Assembly (NCBI GenBank): GCA_012523535.1
Contig: JAAYII010000031.1
Span: forward strand, 1-9,762
Origin: Peptococcaceae bacterium
GTDB lineage: Bacteria > Bacillota > Desulfitobacteriia > Desulfitobacteriales > Syntrophobotulaceae
DNA length: 9,762 nucleotides
Reading direction: 5' to 3'
Position numbers and translations under genes: made by a program. Position 1 is the first letter of the stretch. The number at the start of each line of letters is the position of its first letter. The notes beneath the pieces were generated by a model. It saw nothing but the letters and a program-made list of their open reading frames with translations, ran no database searches and had not been told where the DNA came from. Below are positions 1 through 6,377 of this stretch, one piece after another.

Positions 1-501
1 ACATACTACTGTGAACTTTTGGTTCGCGCAGGCCGGGTTTATATTTGCGGCGGCGGCCATGTGGCGCAGGAACTGGTCCCGGTGCTGGCCAGGGTTAATT
101 TCCGCTGTGTTGTTTTGGATGACCGTCCCGATTTTGTGCGGCCCGAGTTGTTCCCCGGCGTGGAAGAAACCCATCTTGTTGACTTTGCCCGTCTGAACGA
201 ATATGTAACCATTACGGAGGATGATTATGTCTGCTTTATGACCCGCGGCCATGCCAATGATCGTTTGGCCCAGGCGCAGGCGCTCAAAACACCGGCCTGC
301 TACATCGGCGTGATCGGCAGCGCGAAAAAAATGGCGGGAGTTTTCGCGGCGCTGAGAAAGGAAGGCTTTACTGACGAAGACTTTAAGCGCATAACTACTC
401 CCATAGGTTTGGATATTTCGGCGGAAACACCGGCCGAGATTGCCGTCAGCATTGCCGCCCAGCTGATTAAGAAGCGGGCGGAGCTGGCAGCAATTAAATA
501 A
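1..501 (+). CDS. XdhC/CoxI-family molybdenum hydroxylase maturation factor, 5'-truncated by window edge
   Basis: The frame is open from base 1, so the gene begins upstream; 166 residues are visible. The family inserts sulfurated molybdenum cofactor into xanthine dehydrogenase-type hydroxylases in the cytoplasm, and the visible part is its C-terminal Rossmann-like domain. The evidence is the nucleotide-binding turn ICGGGHVA (residues 15-22), the second-strand DDRPDF (40-45), MTRGHAND (80-87), IGSAKK (105-110), and a final segment TPIGLDI...TPAEIAVSI, all in the family order. The TTG at base 19 lies inside the conserved domain and is not a real start. Part of the family in Clostridia serves selenium-dependent hydroxylases; whether this one does cannot be told here. 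No hydroxylase subunit is in the window. The segment is more GC-rich than the middle of the window. Family assignment is secure, the exact partner is not. Confidence 0.9.
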   Translation, partial: TYYCELLVRAGRVYICGGGHVAQELVPVLARVNFRCVVLDDRPDFVRPELFPGVEETHLVDFARLNEYVTITEDDYVCFMTRGHANDRLAQAQALKTPACYIGVIGSAKKMAGVFAALRKEGFTDEDFKRITTPIGLDISAETPAEIAVSIAAQLIKKRAELAAIK

Positions 502-603
502 AACTTTTCCCAATTAACGATTCCTTACCTTGAGGCCTTTGTAGACGAGCGTCAGCTATGCAGCATATATATTTTCATTTGTTTATAAAAAACGGGGTGG
601 GTT

Positions 604-1257
604 ATGAAATATAGAATTGCCATATTTGACATGGACGGGACGATATTGAATACGCTTGAGGATTTGGCTGATACCATGAACTATTGCCTGAAAAGCTATG
701 GTATGCCGGAAAGGTCATTGAACGAGATAAAAAGCTTTGTCGGCAATGGCATTCGCAGACTGGTGGAACAGGCTGTTCCAAAGGGCACAGATGCCGAAAG
801 TATGGATGAAATATTTACAAGCTTCAATCGATATTATAAAGACCATTGCGCCCTGAAAACACGCCCCTATGAGGGAATCAAGGAAGTGCTGGAAAAGCTT
901 AAAGATAAAGGAATCCTGACTGCAGTTGTCTCCAATAAAGCGGATTATGCCGTAGAAAAACTCTGCCAAGAGTATTTCGACGGCCTGTTCGATTATTCAG
1001 TGGGGGACCAAGAGGGTATGCGCAGGAAACCATATCCCGATAGTCTTAATTCGGTGTTAGAACATTTTGGGGCCAAGCCCAATGAAGCGGTATATATCGG
1101 AGACTCGGAAGTGGATTATCAAACGGCGCAAAATGCGGGTGTTGATATTATTATGGTTAGTTGGGGCTTTCGAGAAGAGGATTATCTGATATCGATCGGC
1201 GCGGAAAAAATCATTCACGAGCCTTATGAGATTCTGAAGGAAATGGGGATAGATTAG
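604..1257 (+). CDS. HAD-superfamily hydrolase, phosphoglycolate phosphatase-like
   Basis: This 217-residue cytoplasmic protein has all four HAD motifs. Motif I is DMDGT (nucleophile D9, acid D11), motif II is VVSNK (S110), motif III is K142 in RRKPYPD, and motif IV is YIGDSEVDY (D167, D171). An alpha-helical cap lies between motifs I and II (about residues 15-85), which is the subfamily IA arrangement seen in Gph and PpaX-like enzymes. The length fits the family (about 210-230). The probable reaction is Mg-dependent hydrolysis of a small phosphoester such as 2-phosphoglycolate, but substrate cannot be read from sequence in this family. The ATG start is preceded by a purine-rich stretch (ACGGGGTGGG, ending at 601). 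The gene stands alone on this strand and is followed by a clear terminator, so it is probably monocistronic. Confidence 0.9.
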   Translation: MKYRIAIFDMDGTILNTLEDLADTMNYCLKSYGMPERSLNEIKSFVGNGIRRLVEQAVPKGTDAESMDEIFTSFNRYYKDHCALKTRPYEGIKEVLEKLKDKGILTAVVSNKADYAVEKLCQEYFDGLFDYSVGDQEGMRRKPYPDSLNSVLEHFGAKPNEAVYIGDSEVDYQTAQNAGVDIIMVSWGFREEDYLISIGAEKIIHEPYEILKEMGID

Positions 1258-1310
1258 AACAATGGGTTAAGATCTTTTGCAGAAAGTTCGGCCGAAATGA
1301 AAAGAATCTG

Positions 1311-1353
1311 AAAAAAATTGGGCTTAAGCAGGATCGCTTAAGCCTTTCTATAT
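1311..1353 (+). terminator. Factor-independent terminator after the HAD gene
   Basis: There is a perfect 9-bp stem, GGCTTAAGC (1321-1329) with GCTTAAGCC (1336-1344), closed by a 6-nt loop. It is followed by TTTCTATATTTT and preceded by a run of seven A. It sits about 60 bases after the HAD stop codon. The A run on the left gives a short T run on the other strand, so it could also work for transcripts arriving from the minus-strand gene at 1471. Confidence 0.8.
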
Positions 1354-1432
1354 TTTAGATATACCAAGATTTATTTAGTCTATAATTACAGAAAACAGTG
1401 AAATTGTGAAGCAGAGTGTGGCGAAAAGGATT

Positions 1433-1453
1433 GAGGCCTTGCAAGCGGCCTTT
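1433..1453 (-). terminator. Weak hairpin at the end of the glycosyltransferase-acyltransferase gene
   Basis: AGGCC (1434-1438) and GGCCT (1447-1451) form a short stem with an 8-nt loop just downstream of the minus-strand stop codon. On the minus strand it is followed, a few bases later, by CCTTTTCG, which is only a poor T tract. The stronger hairpin at 1321-1344 may be the real end of the transcript. Low confidence. Confidence 0.25.
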
Positions 1454-1470
1454 AAGTCAGGTCTCTCACT

Positions 1471-3258
1471 TTAGGCCAGATCCCCCATTTGTTCGAGGAC
1501 AGCTTCCATCCTGAGTTTGGAGTCGGTTTTGAGATCCGTGTCCACCGGGTATATTGGCTTTCCTATATGAAGCCGCATAACCGGTTTCCTGCGTATGATT
1601 TTCCTCAGCCCTTTCGGGGATTCAAAGGTGATTAACATGGGGACGATCGGCACCTGGGCTTGGGCCGCCAGATGGAAGGCCCCTTTTTTGAAGGTGCGCA
1701 GATTGGTGTCATAGGGTTTTAATTCTCCTTCGGGAAAAAAGTGTACGATGTTGTTTTTAATCAAAAGGAACTCCATCTCGTCAAAGAAGGTTTTCAGTTC
1801 CATAATGTTTTCCGGGATGGAAAAACCGCCAAGCACCCACACCAGCTTGCCCGGCCAGAGGGATTTTACGTTCTGGGGAAGGGCGGGAAAGACGACCCTG
1901 CGGGGGAAAAAGGCCAGACCGATCAAAACGCTGTCCAGCATGTGTACGTGGTTACATACCGTAAGGGCGCTTTTCAGGCCGCGAAGATTCTTCCTGCCAT
2001 AGACCTTGACGCCCAATACAAAGCGTGTCCAGAACAGCAGGATGGGATAGGCTATTACCATCTGGAACAGACGGGTAAAGAGTTTGAAAAAAACGCCGCG
2101 ATGGTATTCGTTTTGATTCTTATTGGACATGGACGAATATACTTTTTCTATTCTTCTGATACTGCGTTCCAAGGAATATTGCTTTCCTAAGCTAATATAT
2201 TTCTTCTCGGCTTCTTTCAGCTCCTGTGGGTTATCCAGCCAGTAATCGATTTTTTCCGCCAATGATTCGGGGGATCCCGCCTTGAAAAGATGCTGGGGAC
2301 CGAGGGCAAACTGGGAAGCCGCGCTCCGCTTGCTGTCGGAAATCACCGGGACCAGCCCGCAGGCGAAGGCCTCGATACAGGAGATGCCTTCAATCTCCAC
2401 ATCCGAACTGTGTACATAGAGGTCGCAATCGTGTATAAGCTTAATCAACTCGTCGTGGTTGTAATAGCCGAACACAGGGGGGTTGGGAAGCTCGCTTCCC
2501 AGGCGACGAAGCTTCTTTTCCCAAGGCCCCCTTCCGGCAAAATAGAGTTGGATACGATCGGCATAACGGGATTTCATGACGGCACGAATTAGGACGTCCT
2601 GCCTTTTTTCGGGAGAAAGCCTGCCGATCATTAGTATCTTAATCGGGTCAAAAGTATGTTCCCTGGGCTTGTCGGGCGCGCAGAAGGCCGGGTGGACGCC
2701 GTTGGAGATGACGTGCAACCGCGCTTTATATCCATGGCTCCTGAGCTGGGCGGCTATAAATTTTGACGGGCAGTGGATATGGGAAAACCTACGATAAAAA
2801 AACAGGTAGAGCAAAAAGTATACCAAGTGGGCGACCAGGGGAAACCGTTTAAGTCCTATGTTATAGGTAATGTTTTCGGGCTGGATGTGAAAAGCGGCGA
2901 TTACAGGGATGTTCATGCGCTTGGCAATTCTCTGGGCTGCTCTTCCCAGTGCCCATGGTTGATAAATATGTACCACATCGGATCCCGAGATGGCTTTTTC
3001 CAGGGTGGCTTTAACCGGCTTGGCAAAAAGTGTATTCTGCTTGTGGGCAAACCTGGTGGCAATCGGGACTTTGAGCTCAGGCAGATAAAACATTTCAAAA
3101 CCGGTCTCCGGGTCTTTGCCGCTTTGGGAGGGATCGCCGCATGTAATTATGCGGATTTGATGGCCGCATTGTGACAAGGCCTCGGCAAACCGCATTGCTG
3201 AGATGGTGATCCCATTGTTGTTTATATGAAAGGTATCATTTACGAGTGTAATAATCAT
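1471..3258 (-). CDS. Bifunctional fusion: GT4-family glycosyltransferase + PlsC-type acyltransferase
   Basis: The 595-residue protein carries two enzymes. Residues 1-375 form a GT-B fold glycosyltransferase of family GT4. The Gly/Asn-rich loop NNNGIT (13-18) follows the first strand, IGRLSPEKR (211-219) opens the C-terminal half, and the E-x7-E motif (E288, E296) precedes AFACG. Residues about 385-595 form a lysophosphatidate acyltransferase-like domain. It has NHVHMLD with the catalytic H437-x4-D442 pair, FFPEGE (507-512) and VPIVP (536-540), plus a hydrophobic N-terminal stretch (about 390-415) that may hold it at the membrane. The linker is short. Each activity usually sits on its own protein, so the fusion suggests one enzyme that glycosylates and acylates the same glycerolipid or lipid carrier; that is inference. 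The ATG start is supported by AGGAGG nine bases upstream. No neighbour is co-transcribed. Confidence 0.88.
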   Translation of the reverse strand: MIITLVNDTFHINNNGITISAMRFAEALSQCGHQIRIITCGDPSQSGKDPETGFEMFYLPELKVPIATRFAHKQNTLFAKPVKATLEKAISGSDVVHIYQPWALGRAAQRIAKRMNIPVIAAFHIQPENITYNIGLKRFPLVAHLVYFLLYLFFYRRFSHIHCPSKFIAAQLRSHGYKARLHVISNGVHPAFCAPDKPREHTFDPIKILMIGRLSPEKRQDVLIRAVMKSRYADRIQLYFAGRGPWEKKLRRLGSELPNPPVFGYYNHDELIKLIHDCDLYVHSSDVEIEGISCIEAFACGLVPVISDSKRSAASQFALGPQHLFKAGSPESLAEKIDYWLDNPQELKEAEKKYISLGKQYSLERSIRRIEKVYSSMSNKNQNEYHRGVFFKLFTRLFQMVIAYPILLFWTRFVLGVKVYGRKNLRGLKSALTVCNHVHMLDSVLIGLAFFPRRVVFPALPQNVKSLWPGKLVWVLGGFSIPENIMELKTFFDEMEFLLIKNNIVHFFPEGELKPYDTNLRTFKKGAFHLAAQAQVPIVPMLITFESPKGLRKIIRRKPVMRLHIGKPIYPVDTDLKTDSKLRMEAVLEQMGDLA

Positions 3259-3267
3259 CTGAGATCT

Positions 3268-3273
3268 CCTCCT
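3268..3273 (-). promoter_or_regulatory. Ribosome binding site of the fusion gene
   Basis: On the minus strand this reads AGGAGG, a full match to the anti-Shine-Dalgarno core, nine bases before the ATG at 3258-3256. It fixes the start of the glycosyltransferase-acyltransferase gene. Confidence 0.8.
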
Positions 3274-3315
3274 CTCTCTGATGCTACCGCTGCTGGCAAA
3301 TACTCTTGTCCTTCC

Positions 3316-3344
3316 ATTAAATTATTTTACCAAAAAATTGGCAA
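3316..3344 (-). promoter_or_regulatory. Sigma-A-type promoter for the glycosyltransferase-acyltransferase gene
   Basis: On the minus strand, TTGCCA (5 of 6 to the -35 consensus, 3344-3339) is followed after exactly 17 bases by TTTAAT (5 of 6 to the -10 consensus, 3321-3316). Transcription would start near 3309, giving a leader of about 50 bases before the ATG. The region is AT-rich, so chance matches are possible, but spacing and position are right. Confidence 0.55.
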
Positions 3345-3412
3345 AACAAAATCTGTGCAATACTGTTTTCAATTTTCCAAGATGCCTCTTGACTCTTACA
3401 TAATGGTATTCT

Positions 3413-3538
3413 CTAAACTATTATGGTTGGCAGAACGCCTGTTTCTCGGCGATAGACATGGCCACGAATGGTTAAACTGTCACGCTGGCAGGAAAAAGGC
3501 TCGCGTATAATAGGCGGCGCTTTATGTGACTTGCTCAT
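3413..3538 (-). pseudogene. 5' remnant of an alpha/beta-hydrolase gene (41 codons)
   Basis: On the minus strand an ATG at 3538-3536 opens a 41-codon frame that ends at TAG (3415-3413). It has a proper ribosome site (GAGG, seven bases upstream). The residues EPFSCQRDSLTIRGHVYRRE, then LPTIIV, read like the first two strands of a serine-hydrolase-type alpha/beta hydrolase. In that family the third strand (P-x-I-I-V) is followed directly by the oxyanion HG loop. Here the frame stops exactly there, and the 155 bases left before the next gene hold no continuation in any frame I checked. The nucleophile elbow and the His and Asp of the triad are therefore absent and the gene cannot encode an active enzyme. 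A 3' deletion is the simplest explanation. The family call rests on my reading of a short segment, so confidence is moderate. Confidence 0.55.
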
Positions 3539-3644
3539 ATTTTTTCCTCATCCTTAAACAAATCCCTGTATTTATGTTTTTCACATCTTAAATTATATTA
3601 CTGTTTAGGAAGCATTTATAATTATTAATTAGTACAAATTAAAT

Positions 3645-3676
3645 TGTGATATACTAAAAATGTGATATACTAAAAA
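3645..3676 (+). repeat. Perfect 16-bp tandem duplication carrying an extended -10 element
   Basis: TGTGATATACTAAAAA occurs twice head to tail (3645-3660 and 3661-3676) with no mismatch. Each copy contains TG-A-TATACT, an extended -10 promoter element with 5 of 6 matches to TATAAT (3650-3655 and 3666-3671). The first copy also supplies TTGTGA (3644-3649), a weak -35-like hexamer 16 bases before the second -10. Transcription from the second copy would start near 3678. Confidence 0.6.
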
Positions 3677-3677
3677 A

Positions 3678-3769
3678 AGGAAAGCACCAAAACAATTAAT
3701 GCCCCAATGGAGATCATTAATGTTAATTTTTGTTTTAATCTATCACTGCAAAAAGTGATGGATTTTTTT
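3678..3769 (+). ncRNA. Candidate ~90-nt small RNA (promoter-hairpin-terminator unit)
   Basis: Downstream of the duplicated extended -10, about 92 bases run to a strong factor-independent terminator, with no sizeable gene in between. The predicted transcript could form a first hairpin (ATTAATG 3695-3701 with CATTAAT 3715-3721, 13-nt loop containing CCCC) and then the terminator hairpin. No plus-strand gene lies upstream to use this terminator, so it needs its own transcript. I do not recognise an Rfam family. A 19-codon frame at 3699-3758 (MPQWRSLMLIFVLIYHCKK) lies inside, but its ribosome site is too distant (about 14 bases) and its stop falls within the terminator stem. A regulatory RNA, a tiny peptide mRNA, or a leftover from a deleted operon are all possible. 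This is inferred from structure alone. Confidence 0.4.
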
Positions 3770-3770
3770 T
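3737..3770 (+). terminator. Factor-independent terminator in the intergenic region
   Basis: AATCTATCACT (3737-3747) pairs with AGTGATGGATT (3754-3764) through 11 bp including one G-U pair, around the 6-nt loop GCAAAA. The T run continues to 3770. On the minus strand the stem is followed by AAAAC and not by T, so it acts only for plus-strand transcripts. No intact plus-strand gene precedes it within 2.4 kb. Confidence 0.75.
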
Positions 3771-3857
3771 GTGTTATTAAAACTTGACCTGGTGAAAACA
3801 TCTTGAATTTAAAACCGTACATAAGAAATTGGTTTTTACAAAGTAACATATATCAGA

Positions 3858-3903
3858 TTTAATGTAAAATATAATTGACATATAATCAAAAATATGAGAC
3901 ACT
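3858..3903 (+). promoter_or_regulatory. Promoter region of the XRE regulator/membrane protein pair
   Basis: There are two overlapping options. A perfect TATAAT (3881-3886) has a poor -35 (TTTAAT, 3858-3863) 17 bases upstream. A perfect TTGACA (3875-3880) has a weak but TG-extended -10 (GACACT, 3898-3903) 17 bases downstream. Either gives a short leader before the TTG start at 3939. Small XRE regulators of this kind often repress their own promoter, so the operator may overlap, but I cannot point to a clear dyad. Confidence 0.4.
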
Positions 3904-3938
3904 GTATTTAAGCAGGCATAAGGGATTGGGGTGATATT

Positions 3939-4148
3939 TTGGGCAAAAACTTAAAACTAAAGTCCGCACGGGCGGCAAAAGATATGTCGCAGAAGGCTCT
4001 GGCTGATGCGGTAGGTGTAACAAGACAGACGATTAATGCTATTGAGAACGGTGACTATAACCCAACGATCAACTTATGTATTGCCATATGTAAAGTGTTG
4101 GATAAGACATTAAACGATTTATTTTGGGAGGATCAAGGAAATGAATAA
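3939..4148 (+). CDS. Small XRE/Cro-type helix-turn-helix regulator (YozG-like)
   Basis: This 69-residue cytoplasmic DNA-binding protein is essentially a single HTH_3 domain. The sequence KSARAAKDMSQKALADAVGVTRQTINAIENGDYNPTINL covers residues about 8-46 (broken here as helix 2 MSQKALADAVG, recognition helix TRQTINAIEN). The tail VLDKTLNDLFW matches the usual end of this compact group. The start is TTG at 3939, supported by GGGGTG (3927-3932) six bases upstream; there is no ATG in this frame. Its stop overlaps the next start (ATGAATAA), so the two genes are translationally coupled. This two-gene layout, a tiny XRE repressor followed by a multi-span membrane protein, recurs in Firmicutes; the signal sensed is not known. 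It probably regulates its own operon. Confidence 0.9.
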   Translation: MGKNLKLKSARAAKDMSQKALADAVGVTRQTINAIENGDYNPTINLCIAICKVLDKTLNDLFWEDQGNE

Positions 4149-4584
4149 AAAGGGCTTGGATGAAATGCAAATACAGAAAAGGAATTCAATTGGAAACCAA
4201 ACACTAATCCTGCTGGTATATTTGTTGTTGATAGATGCCGGGCTTTATGGTTTCGGGTTCAGATGGGTCAGTTATCCGGCAAATATAATGATCATCCTGA
4301 CTATCTGTTCCGGAATCTACGTGATTCGCTTAATAGCTGCGAACGCTTTTGTCGGACCATCCGCCAAAACTCAAAAGCCCCTTTTGAAAGTGGTTTTAAA
4401 TACAGTTTTGGCCGTCTTGGTCTCTGCAGCCATTCTGGTTTTAATGAAAAATGCGAGTTTTAGCAATCCCGGACAAATTGCTGAAATGAGTGCACCTATA
4501 TTGTTTATCGCGGCAGGCGTGGCGATTCTTATTGCCGCTATAACATTTTTCATCCATAAAATTCAGGACAGGGAAGAGGAGTAG
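4141..4584 (+). CDS. Four-span membrane protein coupled to the XRE regulator (DUF6773-like)
   Basis: This 147-residue protein has four predicted membrane segments at about residues 20-38, 46-67, 83-102 and 118-138, with a charged N-terminus (DEMQIQKRNSIGNQ) and a charged C-terminal tail. The N-terminal stretch up to GFGFRW resembles the DUF6773 group of uncharacterised Firmicutes membrane proteins; I recall this from memory and am not certain. Its ATG overlaps the regulator's stop by eight bases, so it is made together with the regulator. The role is unknown. By analogy with other XRE/membrane-protein pairs it could sense envelope or membrane state or modulate the regulator, but nothing in the sequence proves it. 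No signal peptidase site, no enzymatic motif. Confidence 0.8.
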   Translation: MNKKGLDEMQIQKRNSIGNQTLILLVYLLLIDAGLYGFGFRWVSYPANIMIILTICSGIYVIRLIAANAFVGPSAKTQKPLLKVVLNTVLAVLVSAAILVLMKNASFSNPGQIAEMSAPILFIAAGVAILIAAITFFIHKIQDREEE

Positions 4585-4672
4585 CTTTCTGTTTCTGCTA
4601 TAGATACAATTAAAATGAAAGCATCGAACAAGCGAATAATTAAGGGATAAGGTTTTGTGAGGGTGTGATATT

Positions 4673-5392
4673 GTGTTGAATACGGAAAAGGCAAAAAATA
4701 AAAACTTGCTTATAATATGGGTTATTGTATTATTGGCAATAGCGGCAACAATTGTATCTTCGACTGTTATATCAAACCTGAATCAACTTCCCGCCGGCTT
4801 TGTATATGTAACCGATGAAATTCCGACCGCGATACTCGAAATACGATATTTTAGTGAGGACAATTTTGCCGGTGCAGTGATTGACGGTTATCAGGCGCCC
4901 AAAGCGATACTGACCAAAGCGGCGGCACAGGCACTGAAAAAAGCCGCTGATGATCTGTATGAGCAGGGATACTACATTAAAATTTTCGACGCTTACCGCC
5001 CGCAAAGGGCAGTTGACCATTTTATACGCTGGGCACAGGATTTGGATGATACTAAAATGAAGGAAAAATACTATCCCGATTTGGATAAATCCGTTCTGTT
5101 TGAACTGGGATATATTGCAGAAAAATCCGGCCATTCGCGTGGGAGCACCGTGGATTTGACTTTGGTCGATATAGCCACAGGTGAAGAATTGGACATGGGA
5201 AGCGGGTTTGACTTTTTTGGCGAAATCTCGCATCACGGTACCGATTTAATTACGGAGGAGCAGGAGAAAAACCGAAATATCCTGCGTGACGCGATGGTCA
5301 GTGCGGGTTTTGAAGTTTATCCGGAGGAGTGGTGGCATTATAAATTGAAAGATGAGCCCTATCCGGATACATATTTTGATTTTCCGGTTTAG
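4673..5392 (+). CDS. Membrane-anchored D-alanyl-D-alanine dipeptidase, VanX/DdpX type (peptidase M15D)
   Basis: The 239-residue zinc enzyme should hydrolyse D-Ala-D-Ala. Zinc ligands H154 and D161 lie in SGHSRGSTVD, and H222 with catalytic E219 in EEWWH. R109 in DAYRP matches the transition-state arginine. The spacings R-to-H 45, H-to-D 7 and E-to-H 3 equal those of VanX (R71, H116, D123, E181, H184). DMGSGFD (174-180) is also typical. Unlike cytoplasmic VanX, residues 12-32 form a hydrophobic helix after a basic N-terminus, so the catalytic domain probably faces outside on a membrane anchor. That fits cell-wall peptide recycling better than glycopeptide resistance. No vanH, vanA-type ligase or vanRS genes are near. 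The start is GTG, with GGGTG seven bases upstream; the next codon, TTG, is an alternative. Confidence 0.88.
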   Translation: MLNTEKAKNKNLLIIWVIVLLAIAATIVSSTVISNLNQLPAGFVYVTDEIPTAILEIRYFSEDNFAGAVIDGYQAPKAILTKAAAQALKKAADDLYEQGYYIKIFDAYRPQRAVDHFIRWAQDLDDTKMKEKYYPDLDKSVLFELGYIAEKSGHSRGSTVDLTLVDIATGEELDMGSGFDFFGEISHHGTDLITEEQEKNRNILRDAMVSAGFEVYPEEWWHYKLKDEPYPDTYFDFPV

Positions 5393-5564
5393 TGATTTGG
5401 GAAGAACTCAAAATATAAAGTCAGTATGGTACAATTGATCAAAAAGACATATATGAATTGCTGAAGATGATGGAATAGGAAAGCGTCGGATCTCATAGCA
5501 TAATGAAAGTAAGTTAATTCCTTGCTTAATTTTGAATGAGTATTTATCTGAGATAGGGGATTGT

Positions 5565-6377
5565 ATGGGCAAAGGCGAAATAAAAAATGAGTTCATTATT
5601 TTTCTAAACTCATTTAAAAACACCTTGAAGGAAGTTTTTATTTCCTCCATATCTCTGGCGGCTATTATCGTTATTGTTTGTGTTTTTATTGCTCCCCTGG
5701 AAAATAAAGCGGATAATATTAAGTTGCTTGTCGGTTATGCCAGTGTAGTTTTGGGACAAGCTTTGTTTTTGGCCGGATTAAATATTAGTATACTTCCCGT
5801 CGGCAAGCTTGTGGGAGGATCGTTGATCAGACTAAATAAAGCGATCTTTATTATTTTATTCGGCGTTGTCTTCGGTTTTCTTGCCACCGCTGCGGAGCCG
5901 GCCTTAACTGTCTTGGCCAAACAGACGAACATGATTATGCCCATCATTAATGAAAAGGTATTTATCTGGACTATGAGTTTAGGAATCGGAGTTATGGTCG
6001 GTTTTTCCCTTTATCGAATTATGAAAGATTACAGTATTAAAGTGGTCTTTGCCGTATTATACATTATTACTTTTATTACTATTTTATTTGTTCCGGATGA
6101 GTTTGTGGGACTGGCCTTTGATGGCAGCGGGGCCACAACGGGTGACATTTCGGTTCCGTTCATTTTGGCTCTTGGTCTGGGTATTGCTGCCACTATGTCC
6201 AAACATCAAAGCAATGAAGACAGTTTTGGCATTATCGGTCTTGCTTCGGTAGGGCCTATTCTTTCTTTGGCCCTCTACGGTATTATACTGAATGCCCGGT
6301 ATCAGGGCATGCTGCCTGCTGAACAGGTATATGATCCCGGTACTATTGGACTGTTAAATGAAATAATCATGAATTAG
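5565..6377 (+). CDS. DUF1538 family polytopic membrane protein
   Basis: The 270-residue integral membrane protein has about seven to eight hydrophobic segments. The conserved marks of DUF1538 are in order: LFLAGLNISILPVG (67-80), the intramembrane AAEPAL (109-114), FDGSGATTGDISVPFILALG (185-204), DSFG (219-222) and LASVGPI (226-232). Family members are putative transporters with no established substrate; many genomes carry two copies side by side or a tandem fusion, whereas this one stands alone. I chose ATG at 5565 because AGGGGA (5555-5560) lies just before it; a TTG at 5532 in the same frame has no ribosome site. Its C-terminus runs directly into a broken DUF1801 gene in another frame. No terminator is visible after the stop. 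Confidence 0.88.
   Translation: MGKGEIKNEFIIFLNSFKNTLKEVFISSISLAAIIVIVCVFIAPLENKADNIKLLVGYASVVLGQALFLAGLNISILPVGKLVGGSLIRLNKAIFIILFGVVFGFLATAAEPALTVLAKQTNMIMPIINEKVFIWTMSLGIGVMVGFSLYRIMKDYSIKVVFAVLYIITFITILFVPDEFVGLAFDGSGATTGDISVPFILALGLGIAATMSKHQSNEDSFGIIGLASVGPILSLALYGIILNARYQGMLPAEQVYDPGTIGLLNEIIMN

Larger units (their letters stand above)
3259..3938. other. 680-base AT-rich intergenic region without an intact gene
   Basis: This is the longest stretch without a complete gene. From left to right it holds the minus-strand promoter of the fusion gene, the alpha/beta-hydrolase remnant, a near-palindrome (TTAATT...AATTAA, 3625-3642), a 16-bp tandem duplication, a candidate small RNA with terminator, an imperfect hairpin (AAAACC 3811-3816 with GGTTTT 3832-3837) and the promoter region of the regulator gene. 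From about 3540 on the base composition becomes strikingly AT-rich compared with the genes on either side. Confidence 0.7.

Noticed and set aside
530..1440. The 10-mer TTGAGGCCTT occurs at 530-539 and again at 1431-1440.
   Set aside because: A single 10-base match in a window of this size, in unrelated contexts, with no extension; most likely coincidence.
3625..3642. Near-palindrome TTAATT...AATTAA upstream of the duplicated -10.
   Set aside because: Composed only of A and T in its arms within very AT-rich DNA; such dyads arise often by chance.
3939..5392. A vancomycin-resistance cluster (regulator plus VanX).
   Set aside because: The regulator is a small XRE protein and not a VanR response regulator, there is no sensor kinase, VanH or D-Ala-D-Lac ligase, and the dipeptidase carries a membrane anchor.
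5393..5531. Short frame reading QYGTIDQKDIYELLKMME before a TAG, possibly the tail of a lost gene.
   Set aside because: Only about 20 codons, closed by a stop just upstream, and I cannot assign it to a family; could be chance.
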